From Actinomycetes bacterium (GTDB taxonomy: Bacteria; Actinomycetota; Acidimicrobiia; Acidimicrobiales; RAAP-2): 64,000 bases of DNA. The notes under the pieces were generated by a model, which searched no databases, was not told the origin of the DNA, and worked only from the letters and a program-made list of their open reading frames with translations. The stretch covers positions 1-64,000 of the forward strand of contig JAKBNL010000005.1 of NCBI GenBank assembly GCA_021831035.1. Reading direction: 5' to 3'. The position numbers and the translations under genes are program-made. Positions 52,642 to 63,017 of this stretch are shown here, in pieces. The stretch's first letter is position 1; the number at the start of each line of letters is the position of its first letter.

Positions 52642-53544
52642 GTGCCGGCCTCCCCCGACCCGAAGTGGCCCGCGGCGACGTCGCTCGTGGGCCCCGGGGG
52701 CGAGGGTCGGGCCACCGTGGCCGTCGTGGGGGTGCCCACCTACTCGACGTCGGTCACGCCCAGGTCGTCGCGGTCGACCCCGGCGGCGTTGCGCGAGGCG
52801 CTGGCGCGCTACTCGACCTGGACGACGAGCGACGGGCGCGACCTCGCCGCACTGGTCAGCGTCGTCGACGCGGGCGACGTCGACGACCCCGACGGCGAGG
52901 GGGGCGTGGAGCGCACGCGCGCCCTGTGCGCGACCCTGCCCGCCCGTGACCTGACGGTGGTGCTGGGCGGCGACAACGCCGCCACCTGGCAGGCGCTCGG
53001 CGCCCTCGCGGGAGAGCGCCTCTCCGAGTTCGGCCTGGTCACCCTCGACGCCCACCTGGACTTCCGCGAGGGTCGCTCCAACGGGTCGCCGGTGCGCCAG
53101 TTGGTCGAGTCCGGCCTCGTCGGCGCGCGGGTCTGCCAGGTGGGACTCGCGGACTTCTCGAACTCCGCGCCCTACGCCCGGGACGCGCGCGCGGCCGGTC
53201 TGCACGCGATAGCGCGCGCACGCTTCTACGACGAGCGCCCCGAGGACCTCGCCCGCGAGGCGCTGGCGCTCGCGGGCGCGCACGGGGGTCCGGTGTACGT
53301 GGACGTCGACCTCGACGTGGCCGACCGGGCCGTCGTCCCCGGCTGCCCGGGAGCGGCCCCGGGGGGGCTGAGCGCCGCGGAGGTGCGCCGCTTCGTGCGC
53401 GAGGTGGCGAGCTCCTCGCAGGTGGTCGCCCTCGACGTCACCGAGATCGACGTGGGCCGCGACGCGCCCGACGAGCGGACCGTGCGCCTCGGGGCCCTCG
53501 TCGTGCTCGAGGCGATCGCCGCGCTCACCCGGCGGGCCGCGTGA
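52642..53544 (+). CDS. Arginase/formimidoylglutamase-family protein (HutG-like)
   Basis: The 300-residue ureohydrolase-fold protein has LGGDNAATW (108-116), DAHLDFREG (136-144) and DVDLDVAD (221-228), matching the three manganese motifs. In the first motif the metal-binding histidine of GGDHS is Asn112, and the third lacks the DP after the aspartates. First place in a hut operon suggests formimidoylglutamate hydrolysis to glutamate and formamide, but the altered ligand leaves activity open. GTG at 52642; the stop overlaps hutH by GTGA. Confidence 0.72.
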   Translation: MPASPDPKWPAATSLVGPGGEGRATVAVVGVPTYSTSVTPRSSRSTPAALREALARYSTWTTSDGRDLAALVSVVDAGDVDDPDGEGGVERTRALCATLPARDLTVVLGGDNAATWQALGALAGERLSEFGLVTLDAHLDFREGRSNGSPVRQLVESGLVGARVCQVGLADFSNSAPYARDARAAGLHAIARARFYDERPEDLAREALALAGAHGGPVYVDVDLDVADRAVVPGCPGAAPGGLSAAEVRRFVREVASSSQVVALDVTEIDVGRDAPDERTVRLGALVVLEAIAALTRRAA

Positions 53545-55070
53545 CGGTCGCCGTCGGGGACCGACCCCTCACCCGCGCCGAGGTGGTCGCGGTGGCGCGG
53601 GGCTTCGAGGCCGTGGCGATCTCCGACGACGTCCACCGTCGCCTGGCCCACCAGCGGCGCGCCATCGACCGTCGGGTGGCCTCCGGCGAGCCCGTCTACG
53701 GCCTGTCGACGGGCTTCGGCTCGCTCGCGACCACGTTCATCTCGCCCGACGAGCGCCGGGACCTGCAGCGCTCGCTGGTGCGCAGCCACGCGGCCGGGGT
53801 CGGCGAGCGGGTCGAGGTCGAGGTGGTGCGCGCGATGATGGTCTCGCGCCTCGCCACCCTGTGCAGCGGCGTCGCCGGGGTGCGCCCGGTCGTCGTCGAC
53901 ACCTACGCCGCCCTGCTCAACCACGCGGTGACCCCGGTCGTCCACGAGTTCGGGTCGCTCGGCTGCTCGGGGGACCTGGCGCCACTCGCCCACGTGGCGC
54001 TGGCCCTCACGGGCGAGGGCGACGTCCTCGACGCCGGGGGCGCGCGTCGGCGGGCCGCCGAGGTGCTCGCCGAGGTGGGCGTCGCGCCGGTCGAGCTCGC
54101 CGAGAAGGAGGGCCTCGCGCTCATCAACGGCACCGACGGGATGCTCGGCCAGCTCGTGCTGGCCCTCGACGACGTCGCCGCGCTGCTCACCCACCTCGAC
54201 CTCGCGGCGGCGCTCTCGGTCCAGGCGCTGCGCGGCACCGACCGCGCCTTCGTCGAGGAGCTGATGGCCCTGCGGCCCCACCCGGGCCAGCGCGCCAGCG
54301 CCCAGAACCTGATGGCCCTGCTCGAGGGCTCGGCGATCGTCGCGTCCCACCTGGAGGACGCCTCCCAGGTCCAGGACGCCTACTCGCTGCGGTGCGCGCC
54401 CCAGGTGCACGGCGCGGCCCGCGACACGTGGCGCCACGCGGCCGCCGTCGCCGACGTCGAGCTGGCGTCGGCGATCGACAACCCCTCGGTGCTACCCGAC
54501 GGGACCGTCGCCTCCAACGGGAACTTCCACGGGGCGCCGGTCGGCTACGTCCTCGACTTCCTCGCCATCGCCGTGGCCGACGTGGCCTCGATGGCCGAAC
54601 GGCGCACCGACCGGCTCCTGGACGAGTCGCGCAGTTACGGCCTGCCGGCCTTCCTCGCCGACTCGCCCGGGGTGGACTCGGGGCTCATGATCGCCCAGTA
54701 CGCCCAGGCGGCCCTGGTGAGCGAGATGAAGCGTCTGGCGGCACCGGCGAGCGTGGACTCGATCCCCTCCTCGGCCATGCAGGAGGACCACGTCTCGATG
54801 GGCTGGCACGCGGCGCGCAAGCTCCGCCGGGCCGTGACGGCCCTCGGCGGGGTCGTGGCGATCGAGCTGATGGCCGCGTCGCGCGCCCTCGCGCTGCGCG
54901 CCCCGCTCGCCCCCTCCCCGGTCGGCGCGGCCGTCGCCGAGCGGGTCAACGGCGTCGCCGGGGGTCCGGGCCACGACCGCTGGCTGTCGCCGGAGATCGC
55001 CGGCGTCGTCGACCTGGTCGAGAGCCGCGAACTGCTCGAGCTCGCGGCCCGCTACGTCACCTTGAGCTAG
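53541..55070 (+). CDS. hutH: Histidine ammonia-lyase
   Basis: The 509-residue enzyme removes ammonia from histidine to give urocanate. The MIO cofactor site is [14 protein letters not shown], with Cys142-Ser143-Gly144 instead of the usual Ala-Ser-Gly; a CSG version occurs in Streptomyces as far as I recall. Further markers are [11 protein letters not shown] near residue 53 (catalytic Tyr) and the [15 protein letters not shown] segment. GTG at 53541 overlaps the HutG-like gene. Confidence 0.95.
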   Translation: MTVAVGDRPLTRAEVVAVARGFEAVAISDDVHRRLAHQRRAIDRRVASGEPVYGLSTGFGSLATTFISPDERRDLQRSLVRSHAAGVGERVEVEVVRAMMVSRLATLCSGVAGVRPVVVDTYAALLNHAVTPVVHEFGSLGCSGDLAPLAHVALALTGEGDVLDAGGARRRAAEVLAEVGVAPVELAEKEGLALINGTDGMLGQLVLALDDVAALLTHLDLAAALSVQALRGTDRAFVEELMALRPHPGQRASAQNLMALLEGSAIVASHLEDASQVQDAYSLRCAPQVHGAARDTWRHAAAVADVELASAIDNPSVLPDGTVASNGNFHGAPVGYVLDFLAIAVADVASMAERRTDRLLDESRSYGLPAFLADSPGVDSGLMIAQYAQAALVSEMKRLAAPASVDSIPSSAMQEDHVSMGWHAARKLRRAVTALGGVVAIELMAASRALALRAPLAPSPVGAAVAERVNGVAGGPGHDRWLSPEIAGVVDLVESRELLELAARYVTLS

Positions 55071-55077
55071 GAGGACC

Positions 55078-56733
55078 ATGGAAGGCGCTCGTCCGGTCCG
55101 CGCGCCGCGCGGGACGACACTCAGCGCTCGGGGCTGGCCCCAGGAGGCGGCCCTGCGCATGCTCCAGAACAACCTCGACCCCGAGGTGGCCGAGCGACCG
55201 GACGACCTCGTCGTCTACGGCGGGACGGGGCGGGCGGCTCGGGACTGGGCCAGCTTCGACGCGCTGGTGCGCACGCTCGGCACCCTCGGCGACGACGAGA
55301 CGATGGTCGTCCAGTCGGGCCGACCGGTCGGGGTGCTGCGCACCCACGAGTGGGCCCCCCGGGTCGTGATCGCCAACGCCAACCTCGTGCCCGACTGGGC
55401 CACGTGGCCCGAGTTCCGCCGCCTGGAGGCGTTGGGGCTCACGATGTACGGCCAGATGACCGCGGGGTCGTGGATCTACATCGGGACCCAGGGGATCCTC
55501 CAGGGCACCTACGAGACCTTCGCCGCGGTCGCCGAGCGACGCTTCGAAGGGACGCTCGCGGGCACACTCACCCTCACCGCCGGGGCCGGGGGCATGGGCG
55601 GGGCCCAGCCGCTGGCCGTCACCATGAACGACGGCGTCTGCCTGGTCATCGACGTCGACCCCACGCGGCTCGCCCGGCGGGTCGAACAGCGCTACCTCGA
55701 CGAGTGGACGGCCGACCTCGACGACGCCCTCGAGCGCGTCCTCGTCGCCAGGGCCCAGCGTCGGGCGCTCAGCGTCGGTCTGGTCGGCAACGCCGCCACG
55801 CTCTTCGCCGAGATCCTGCGCCGTGGAGTGGCGGTGGACATCGTCACCGACCAGACCTCGGCCCACGACCCGTTGAGCTACCTGCCCGAGGGGGTCGACC
55901 TCGGCGACTGGCACGACTACGCCGAGAAGAAGCCCGAGGAGTTCACCGACCGGGCTCGCCAGTCGATGGTCCGTCACGTCGAGGCGATGGTCGGCTTCAT
56001 GGACGAGGGCGCCGAGGTCTTCGACTACGGGAACTCGCTGCGCGGTGAGGCGCTCGCCGGCGGCTACCCGCGCGCCTTCGACTACCCCGGCTTCGTGCCG
56101 GCCTACATCCGCCCGCTCTTCTGCGAGGGCCGGGGCCCCTTCCGCTGGGCCGCGCTCTCGGGCGAGCCGCGCGACATCGCCGTAACCGACCGCGCCGTGC
56201 TCGACCTGTTCCCCGAGAACGACCGACTGCGGCGCTGGATCACCAAGGCCGAGGAGCGGGTCGCCTTCCAGGGGCTCCCGGCGCGAATCTGCTGGCTCGG
56301 CTACGGCGAGCGCGACCGGGCCGGAGTCGCCTTCAACGACCTCGTGGCCCGGGGTGAGGTCGCCGCACCCGTGGTGATCGGGCGCGACCACCTCGACAGC
56401 GGCTCGGTGGCCTCGCCGTACCGCGAGACCGAGGGGATGCTGGACGGCTCCGACGCGATCGCCGACTGGCCGCTGCTCAACGCCCTGGTCGCCACGGCGT
56501 CGGGGGCGTCGTGGGTCTCGATCCACCACGGGGGAGGGGTCGGCATCGGCCGCTCGATCCACGCCGGACAGGTCTGCGTGGCCGACGGCACCGACCTCGC
56601 GCGCGAAAAGCTCGAGCGGGTCCTCACGAACGATCCCGCGATGGGGGTCCTGCGCCACGTCGACGCCGGCTACGAGCTGGCCGAGGCCACGGCCGAACGC
56701 ACCGGACTGCGGGTGCCGCTGCGCGAGCCGTGA
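55078..56733 (+). CDS. hutU: Urocanate hydratase
   Basis: The 551-residue NAD-dependent enzyme hydrates urocanate to imidazolonepropionate. [16 protein letters not shown] binds [28 protein letters not shown] and the C-terminal [20 protein letters not shown] and [17 protein letters not shown] are family signatures. ATG at 55078 follows GGAGG by three bases, the best ribosome binding site in this operon. The stop overlaps the next gene by GTGA. Confidence 0.96.
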   Translation: MEGARPVRAPRGTTLSARGWPQEAALRMLQNNLDPEVAERPDDLVVYGGTGRAARDWASFDALVRTLGTLGDDETMVVQSGRPVGVLRTHEWAPRVVIANANLVPDWATWPEFRRLEALGLTMYGQMTAGSWIYIGTQGILQGTYETFAAVAERRFEGTLAGTLTLTAGAGGMGGAQPLAVTMNDGVCLVIDVDPTRLARRVEQRYLDEWTADLDDALERVLVARAQRRALSVGLVGNAATLFAEILRRGVAVDIVTDQTSAHDPLSYLPEGVDLGDWHDYAEKKPEEFTDRARQSMVRHVEAMVGFMDEGAEVFDYGNSLRGEALAGGYPRAFDYPGFVPAYIRPLFCEGRGPFRWAALSGEPRDIAVTDRAVLDLFPENDRLRRWITKAEERVAFQGLPARICWLGYGERDRAGVAFNDLVARGEVAAPVVIGRDHLDSGSVASPYRETEGMLDGSDAIADWPLLNALVATASGASWVSIHHGGGVGIGRSIHAGQVCVADGTDLAREKLERVLTNDPAMGVLRHVDAGYELAEATAERTGLRVPLREP

Positions 56734-58718
56734 CCTCGACCCTCGTCACCCACGTCGGCGAGCTCACGACGAACGACCCGACCCTCGGCGACGCGACCCC
56801 GCTGGGGCGACTCACGGCGGCCGCCTTCGTGGTGGAGGACGGACGGGTCGCCTGGGTGGGGCCGGCGAGCGCGGCGCCCGAGTGCGACACGCGCCTCGAC
56901 GTCGCGGGCGCGGCCGTCGTGCCCGGGTTCGTGGACTCCCACACCCACCTGGTGTTCGCCGGCGAGCGCAGCGACGAGTTCGAGGCCCGCCTCGCCGGGC
57001 GGCCCTACGACGGGGGCGGGATCGCCCGGACCGTGGCCGCGACGCGCGCGGCGGGCCGTGACGAGCTGCGCGAGGGCGTCGCGGCCCGGGTCCGGGCGCT
57101 GCGCGCGGGCGGGGTGACGACCCTCGAGGTGAAGTCGGGCTACGAGCTCACCACCGAGGGCGAGGCCCGCGACCTCGAGCTGGCCCGTGAGGTGACCGAG
57201 CAGGTCACCTGGCTGGGTGCTCACGCGCTGCCCCCCGAGTTCGCCCACGACCGCGCGGGCTACCTGGCCCTGCTCACCGGACCGATGCTCGAGCGCTGCG
57301 CCCCGCTCGCTCGCTGGGCCGACGTGTTCTGCGACGTGGGCGCGTTCGACCTCGACGAGGCCCGTGCGGTCCTCGAGGCGGCCCGGTCGAAGGGGCTGGG
57401 CCTGCGCCTGCACGCGAACCAGATCGCCCACGGCGGGGCCGTGCGCCTCGCGGTCGAGCTGGGCGCCGCCAGCGCCGACCACCTGACCCACCTCGACGAG
57501 GGTGACGTGGAGGCGCTGGCCGACTCCTCGACGGTCGCCACCCTGCTGCCGGGCGCGGAATTCTGCACGCGCTCGCACTACGCCCCGGCGCGCCGACTCC
57601 TCGACGCGGGGGCGACCGTCGCCCTGTCGACCGACTGCAACCCCGGGACGAGCTACGTGACCTCGATGGCCCTCGTGATCGCCCTGGCCGTGCGCGAGAT
57701 GGGCCTCACCTGCGACGAGGCACTGTGGGCGGCGACGCGCGGCGGCGCGCGGGCCCTGCGCCTGGACGACGTCGGCCACCTCGGGGTGGGCGCGCGCGCC
57801 GACTTTCTCGTGCTCGACGCGCCCCGGGCCGCCCACCTCGCCTACCGTCCCGGCGCGGACCTCGTGACGACCCACGTCGCGACGGTCCCGGAGCCGCCGG
57901 CCGCGCCCGGCGCCGACGCGCCGGCGCACCGGGCGCGGGTGGCGCGCGCGTCGGCCGCGGCCACCCTCGAGGTCTGCGACCTCGTCGTCGCCTACGGCGA
58001 CCGCGTGGCCGTCGACGGCATCGACCTCACCATCGCGGCCGGGGAGATCCTCGGCCTGCTGGGGCCCAACGGTGCCGGCAAGACCTCGACGCTGTCGGCG
58101 ATCGAGGGGCTCGTGCACCCCCGGCGCGGGAGCGTCACGGTCGACGGGCTCGACGCGCTGGCCCACCCGAGCGCGGCCCGGGCCCGACTGGGGGTCCAGC
58201 TCCAGGCGAACAGCTTCTCCCCCGACCTCACCCTGGCCCAGATCGTGCGGCTCTTCGGGGGGCTCTACGGGGTGCGCCTGAGCAGGGAGGCCGCCATCGA
58301 TCGGCTGGGCGAGGTGGGACTCGACGGGGAGGCCGGACGGGGCTGGAAGCACCTCTCGGGCGGCCAGCAGCAGCGACTCTCGTTGGCCGTGGCCATGGTC
58401 CACCAGCCCTCGCTGCTGCTGCTCGACGAGCCCACCGCCGGGCTCGACCCCCAGGCCCGGCGCCAGCTGTGGGGGCGCATCGACCAGGTCCGCGCGAGGG
58501 GGGCGAGCGTGCTGCTCACGACCCACTCGATGGAAGAGGCCCAGGCGGTCTGCGATCGGGTCGCGATCATCGACCACGGGCGCCTCCTGGCCGAGGCGTC
58601 ACCGACCGCGCTCGTCGAGCGCTACCGCGACGACGCGCGCGTGCGCGCCGTCGCGCGCGGCGCGGTGACCCTCGAGGACGTGTTCATCGGCCTGACCGGG
58701 AGCGACCTGCGTGAGTGA
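56730..58718 (+). CDS. hutI: Imidazolonepropionase fused to an ABC-transporter ATPase
   Basis: One uninterrupted 662-codon frame encodes two proteins' worth of domains. Residues 1-385 are imidazolonepropionase: [18 protein letters not shown] (metal His71/His73), [32 protein letters not shown]. It hydrolyses imidazolonepropionate to formimidoylglutamate. A 25-residue Ala/Pro/Arg linker follows. Residues 412-660 are an ABC ATPase: Walker A GPNGAGKT (445-452), [12 protein letters not shown] signature, [13 protein letters not shown]alker B, TTHSMEEA switch. Start GTG overlaps hutU. An in-frame GTG at 57939 could give a free ATPase, but HutI has no stop of its own. The permease gene follows. Confidence 0.85.
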   Translation: MTSTLVTHVGELTTNDPTLGDATPLGRLTAAAFVVEDGRVAWVGPASAAPECDTRLDVAGAAVVPGFVDSHTHLVFAGERSDEFEARLAGRPYDGGGIARTVAATRAAGRDELREGVAARVRALRAGGVTTLEVKSGYELTTEGEARDLELAREVTEQVTWLGAHALPPEFAHDRAGYLALLTGPMLERCAPLARWADVFCDVGAFDLDEARAVLEAARSKGLGLRLHANQIAHGGAVRLAVELGAASADHLTHLDEGDVEALADSSTVATLLPGAEFCTRSHYAPARRLLDAGATVALSTDCNPGTSYVTSMALVIALAVREMGLTCDEALWAATRGGARALRLDDVGHLGVGARADFLVLDAPRAAHLAYRPGADLVTTHVATVPEPPAAPGADAPAHRARVARASAAATLEVCDLVVAYGDRVAVDGIDLTIAAGEILGLLGPNGAGKTSTLSAIEGLVHPRRGSVTVDGLDALAHPSAARARLGVQLQANSFSPDLTLAQIVRLFGGLYGVRLSREAAIDRLGEVGLDGEAGRGWKHLSGGQQQRLSLAVAMVHQPSLLLLDEPTAGLDPQARRQLWGRIDQVRARGASVLLTTHSMEEAQAVCDRVAIIDHGRLLAEASPTALVERYRDDARVRAVARGAVTLEDVFIGLTGSDLRE

Positions 58719-59466
58719 GACCCCCGCGACCCGCGTCATGCTCGGCGCGCTGGTGCGCGCCGACCTGCTCGTGCTGCTCAAGGGCCGTCGCTCGATCGTG
58801 GTCGGGCTCCTCCTGCCCCTCTGGATCCTCTTCATCACGAACGGCCACAAGGGGACCCAGACGATGGGCGGCGCCTACTACATCATCGGGATCGCCGTGG
58901 CCTACGGGCTGGCGGCCTTCGGGATCATGGGCTACGCCACCCGGGTCGCGCGCGATCGCGACACCGGTGTGCTCCAGCGCCTGCGGGTGACCCCGGCGCC
59001 CTCGTGGATGGTGATGGGCAGCCGCCTGCTGGCCCAGAGCGTGGCCAACCTCGTGGTCTCGCTGGTGGTGGTGGTGGTCGGGGCGACGATGCACCACCTC
59101 CACCCCAGCCTCGGCCAGTACCTCCTCGTGCTCGTCGCCTCGACGCTCGGCGGGGCCGTGTTCCTCGCGATCGGCCAGGCCGTGGTCGGTCTCGTGCGCT
59201 CGGCCGACGCGGTGAACGCGGTCGGGCGCGTCCTGCTCGTGGCGCTCATCTTCCTCGGACTGTTCGGGGCGAGCGGCGTGCTCGGCGCGACCTGGGAGTC
59301 GATCTCGCGCTGGAGCCCGGTGGGGTGCGTCATGACCGTCTACGCCGGCGTGCTCGACCTCGCGGCGTGGGGGTCGACCCAGTGGCTCGCGGTGCTCGCC
59401 TGCGCGGGCTACGTCGCCGTGACGGGCGCGCTCGGGGTGCACTGGTTCCGCTGGCAGAGCGCCTGA
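58711..59466 (+). CDS. ABC-2 type transporter permease
   Basis: The 251-residue protein has about six membrane helices with a short N-terminal cytoplasmic segment (VRADLLVLLKGRRS), the layout of ABC-2 permeases of DrrB/daunorubicin or polysaccharide export type. Conserved SRWSPVGCVMTVYAG lies before the last helix. Paired with the ATPase domain encoded just upstream it makes a complete exporter; substrate unknown. GTG at 58711 overlaps the fusion gene by eight bases, so the two are translationally coupled. Confidence 0.85.
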   Translation: MSETPATRVMLGALVRADLLVLLKGRRSIVVGLLLPLWILFITNGHKGTQTMGGAYYIIGIAVAYGLAAFGIMGYATRVARDRDTGVLQRLRVTPAPSWMVMGSRLLAQSVANLVVSLVVVVVGATMHHLHPSLGQYLLVLVASTLGGAVFLAIGQAVVGLVRSADAVNAVGRVLLVALIFLGLFGASGVLGATWESISRWSPVGCVMTVYAGVLDLAAWGSTQWLAVLACAGYVAVTGALGVHWFRWQSA

Positions 59467-59491
59467 GACATCGGCGGTGGGGGGGCGCCCC

Positions 59492-59497
59492 TAGGGT
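59492..59497 (+). promoter_or_regulatory. -10 box TAGGGT for the MoxR-VWA genes
   Basis: TAGGGT, then GCACCT, then ATG at 59504. It is independent of stop codons and has no ribosome binding site; the only ATG among the leaderless-type starts. Confidence 0.6.
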
Positions 59498-59503
59498 GCA
59501 CCT

Positions 59504-60928
59504 ATGACGACTCCCGTTGCCCCCAGCGACCTGCCCGCCACGCTCGGCGCCCTCCGCGCGTCGGGCTACGTGTCGCGCCCCGTGCGCGCCGAGATGCGCG
59601 AGAACCTCGAGGCGCGCCTGACCGCCGGCCAGCCCCTGACGGCGACCGTGCTCGGCTACGAGGACTCCGTGCTGCCCCAACTCGAGACGGCGCTGCTCGC
59701 CGGCCACGACGTCATCCTGCTCGGCGAACGGGGTCAGGCCAAGACCCGCATCATCCGCTCGCTCGTCGAGCTCCTCGACGAGTGGTTGCCGATCGTCGCC
59801 GGCTCGGACGTGCGCGACGACCCCTTCCGCCCGATCTCGGCCCACGGGATCGCGACGGTCGACGAACTCGGGGACGACACGCCGCTCGAGTGGGTGCACC
59901 GCAGCCGTCGCTTCGCCGAGAAGCTGGCCTCGCCCGACACCTCGATGGCCGACCTCATCGGCGAGGTCGACCCGATCAAGGTCGCGGGCGGACTCTACCT
60001 CGACGACCCGCGGGCGCTCAGCTACGGCCTCGTGCCCAAGTCGAACCGCGGGATCTTCGCCATCAACGAGCTGCCCGACCTGGCCGAGCGGATCCAGGTG
60101 GGCCTGTTGAACGTGCTCGAGGAGCGCGACGTCCAGATCCGGGGCCACCTCGTGCGCCTGGACCTCGACGTCATGGTCGTGGCGACGGCGAACCCCGAGG
60201 ACTACACCAACCGCGGCCGGCTCATCACGCCCCTGAAGGACCGCTTCGGCAGCCAGATCCGGACCCACTACCCCGACGACCTCTCCACCGAGATCGCCAT
60301 CGTGCACCAAGAGGCCCACGTGCCGGCGACGCCGGTGCCGCTCGTGGTGCCCTGGTTCATCGAGGAGATCGTCGCGCGGGTCAGCCACGTGGCGCGACGC
60401 TCCAACGCCATCAACCAGAAGTCCGGGGTCTCGGTGCGCCTGTCGATCGCCAACTACGAAGTCGTCGTGGCGAGTGCGCTGCGCCGGGCCCTGCGCACCG
60501 GGGACGCGGCGGTGGTGCCGCGGGTGAGCGACCTGAGCGCCCTCGTCCAGTCGACCCAGGGCAAGATCGAACTCGACACCCTCGACGACGCCGAGGCCGA
60601 CCAGGTCGTGTCGGCCCTGGTGGCCCTGGCGGTGCGCCAGTGCTTCGCCGAGACGGTCCTGCTGGAGGAGGCGCCCGAGATCGTGGCCGCCTTCAACGGC
60701 GAGGTCGTGGTGCACACCGGTGACGACCTGCCCGACGCGCAGTACCTCAGCGCCCTCGAGGCGCTGCCGGTGCTCGCCGGCCCGGTCGATCGCCTGGCCG
60801 GACCCGGCGCCGGCCCGGGGGAGCGGGCCGCGGCCCTCGAGTTCCTCCTCGAGGGCCTCTACCTCACCAAGCGGCTCGCCAAGGACGCCTCCGGCGCCCG
60901 GGCGCTCTACCGCTCGAGGGCGCGGTAG
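59504..60928 (+). CDS. MoxR-family AAA+ ATPase (magnesium-chelatase subunit I-like)
   Basis: The 474-residue ATPase has Walker A GERGQAKT (74-81; the usual GxxGxGK/S is altered to QAK), FAINELPDLAERIQVGLLNVLEERDVQIRG as Walker B with the typical MoxR insertion, and TANPEDYTNRGRLITPLKDRFG as sensor 1/arginine finger. The sequence is closer to the BchI-like branch. It likely acts with the VWA protein encoded next, as a chaperone or metal-insertion motor for an unknown client. The stop shares one base with the VWA gene's GTG. Confidence 0.85.
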   Translation: MTTPVAPSDLPATLGALRASGYVSRPVRAEMRENLEARLTAGQPLTATVLGYEDSVLPQLETALLAGHDVILLGERGQAKTRIIRSLVELLDEWLPIVAGSDVRDDPFRPISAHGIATVDELGDDTPLEWVHRSRRFAEKLASPDTSMADLIGEVDPIKVAGGLYLDDPRALSYGLVPKSNRGIFAINELPDLAERIQVGLLNVLEERDVQIRGHLVRLDLDVMVVATANPEDYTNRGRLITPLKDRFGSQIRTHYPDDLSTEIAIVHQEAHVPATPVPLVVPWFIEEIVARVSHVARRSNAINQKSGVSVRLSIANYEVVVASALRRALRTGDAAVVPRVSDLSALVQSTQGKIELDTLDDAEADQVVSALVALAVRQCFAETVLLEEAPEIVAAFNGEVVVHTGDDLPDAQYLSALEALPVLAGPVDRLAGPGAGPGERAAALEFLLEGLYLTKRLAKDASGARALYRSRAR

Positions 60929-62919
60929 TGGCCGTCCGGTACCGGTTCCGCCGCTTCGGCGAGGGTGACGACTTCGACGACGTCGACGCCGACGAGCTCC
61001 TCGGGCGCCTGGTCGACGACCTCTTGGAGGACGGCGACCTCGAGGCGGCCCTCGACCGACTGTTGCGCGAGGGCTTCGAGACGGGCGACGGCGAGCACGT
61101 CGAGGGGCTGACCGAGCTGCTCGACCGGTCGCGTCGGCGCCGCCGCGAGCTCGAGGCCCAGGCCGACCCCTCGGGCGAGCTCGAGCGCTACCGGGAGTGG
61201 CTCGAGCACGTCGAGTCCCTCGAGGCGACCGGGCTCGAGGGACTCCTCGAGCAGGCGGAGGCCTCGGGCGACGAGCGCCGGCGCGAGGTGACCCGCGACC
61301 TCGTGGACCAGCGCCGGATGCAGCGCGACCTCATGAGCGAGCGCTTCACCGAGCGCCTGGGCGAGTACCGCGAGTACGAGTTCGTCTCGGCCGAGGCGCG
61401 CGAGGAGTACGAGCGGCTGATGGCCGAGCTCGAGCGCGACGTCCTGGACACCTACTTCCGCCAATCCAAGGAGTTCCTCGGCCGGCCCGACCCCGCCGAG
61501 CTCGCCCGGCTGCGCGAGATGATGGACGCGCTCTCGACCATGATCGAGCAGGACCGCCGGGGCGAGGCGCTCGACCCCACCTTCGAGGAGTTCATGGGGC
61601 GATTCGGCGACTACTTCCCGGGCGCCGAGAGCCTGCAGGACGTGGTGGCGATGATGGCCGAGCGGGCCGCCGCCGCCGAGGCGATGTTCAACTCCCTCTC
61701 GGCCGACCAGCAGGCCGAGCTGCGTTCGCTGATGGACCAGCTCCTGGGCGACCTCGACCTGAGCTTCTCGCTCACGCGCCTGACGGCGAACCTCCGCGAG
61801 GCCACGCCGCAGATCGACTGGAACCGGGCCCACCGGCTGCGCGGTGACGGTGGGTCGTTCGCGGACTCGACCGACGCGATCGAGCAGCTCGGCCAGCTGC
61901 GCCAGCTCGAGGACTTCCTCGGGCGGGCCGACCCCGCCCAGGGACTGCCCGAGGTCGACGTCGAGGCGATCCGTCGCCACCTCGGCGACGACGCGGCGCG
62001 TCACGTCGAGCGGCTGCAGCGGGCCCTCCGGTCGCTGCGCGAGAGCGGCTTCGTCGACCGCAACGGTCGCCGACTCAAACTGAGCGCGAAGGGCGTGCGC
62101 CAGATCGGCCGACTGGCGCTGCGCGCCCTCTTCGCGCGCCTGCGCGACACGCCCGACCTCACGGGCCACGCGAGCGCGACGCTCGCGCGCGGCGGCGACC
62201 GCGAGGAGACCTCGACCCCGTGGGAGCCGGGCGCGCCGGTGACCCTGCACCTGGGTCACACGCTCTACAACGCGCTGGTGCGCCAGGGCCCGGGCACGCC
62301 CGTGCGGCTCCACCCTGACGACTTCGAGGTCGAAGAGTACGAGGCGCTGCGCCGCTCGGCGACGGTCTTCGCCATCGACCTGTCGCTGTCGATGGCGATG
62401 CGGGGCAACCTCGTGCCGGCGAAGAAGATGGTCCTCGCGCTCACTCAGCTCATCGCGAGCCGCTTCCCGCGCGACTACGTCGCCGTGGTCGGCTTCGGGG
62501 AGCGGGCGGTGGAGCTGCGCGTCGAGGACATCCCCTCGCTCACCATCGACTACAACTACGGCACCAACCTCCAGCACGCCCTGGCGCTCTCGCGCCACCT
62601 CTTGCGCCACGAGCGCGGCGAACGCCAGGTCGTGGTCGTGACCGACGGCGAGCCCACCGCCCACCTGACGGCGACGGGCGAGCCGTTCTTCGCCTGGCCG
62701 CCGGTGCGCGAGACCCTGGACAAGACCATGGCCGAGGTGCTGCGCTGCACGCGCGCGGGGATCACCATCAACACCTTCGCCCTCGACATCGAGCGCAGCC
62801 AGTTCCCCTTCGTCGAGCAGATCGCCCGGGTCAACGGGGGGCGGCTCTTCTACACCGACGTCGACGACCTGGGCGCCTACGTGCTCGACGACTTCGTCAC
62901 CCACCGCCGGGCCGTCTAG
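60928..62919 (+). CDS. VWA-domain protein, partner of the MoxR ATPase
   Basis: The 663-residue protein is acidic and helical in its first two-thirds, with Glu/Arg-rich coils (LERYREWLEHVESLE, RFTERLGEYREYEFV). The C-terminal 190 residues are a von Willebrand A domain: FAIDLSLSMAMRG gives the DxSxS metal site (about residue 485), NYGTNLQHAL the threonine, and VVVTDGEPTAHL the last aspartate. Such MoxR-VWA pairs resemble CoxD-CoxE, RavA-ViaA and chelatase I-D systems. GTG at 60928 overlaps the ATPase stop. Client unknown; no molybdenum or chelatase genes are nearby. Confidence 0.85.
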   Translation: MAVRYRFRRFGEGDDFDDVDADELLGRLVDDLLEDGDLEAALDRLLREGFETGDGEHVEGLTELLDRSRRRRRELEAQADPSGELERYREWLEHVESLEATGLEGLLEQAEASGDERRREVTRDLVDQRRMQRDLMSERFTERLGEYREYEFVSAEAREEYERLMAELERDVLDTYFRQSKEFLGRPDPAELARLREMMDALSTMIEQDRRGEALDPTFEEFMGRFGDYFPGAESLQDVVAMMAERAAAAEAMFNSLSADQQAELRSLMDQLLGDLDLSFSLTRLTANLREATPQIDWNRAHRLRGDGGSFADSTDAIEQLGQLRQLEDFLGRADPAQGLPEVDVEAIRRHLGDDAARHVERLQRALRSLRESGFVDRNGRRLKLSAKGVRQIGRLALRALFARLRDTPDLTGHASATLARGGDREETSTPWEPGAPVTLHLGHTLYNALVRQGPGTPVRLHPDDFEVEEYEALRRSATVFAIDLSLSMAMRGNLVPAKKMVLALTQLIASRFPRDYVAVVGFGERAVELRVEDIPSLTIDYNYGTNLQHALALSRHLLRHERGERQVVVVTDGEPTAHLTATGEPFFAWPPVRETLDKTMAEVLRCTRAGITINTFALDIERSQFPFVEQIARVNGGRLFYTDVDDLGAYVLDDFVTHRRAV

Positions 62920-63017
62920 GCCCCTCTCAGTTTCCATTTGCGCTGCGGGCCCTGGCCGGGCCACAATGACACGGTTGTAATTACACCGGTGGCGTCAGCG
63001 GCCGACAGGGAGGGAAC
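62920..63017 (+). promoter_or_regulatory. whiB promoter region with a TGTAATTACA palindrome
   Basis: The perfect 10-base palindrome TGTAATTACA (62976-62985) stands out as AT-rich in a GC-rich setting, 32 bases before the whiB start. A TTGCGC (62938-62943) and CACAAT (62962-62967) pair with 18-base spacing is one possible promoter; the palindrome would then cover the start site, suiting an operator. AGGGAGGG (63007-63014) is a strong ribosome binding site. Confidence 0.5.

Noticed and set aside
54700..56658. Long minus-strand frame of 533 codons opposite hutU
   Set aside because: Shadow of urocanate hydratase; no recognisable domain.
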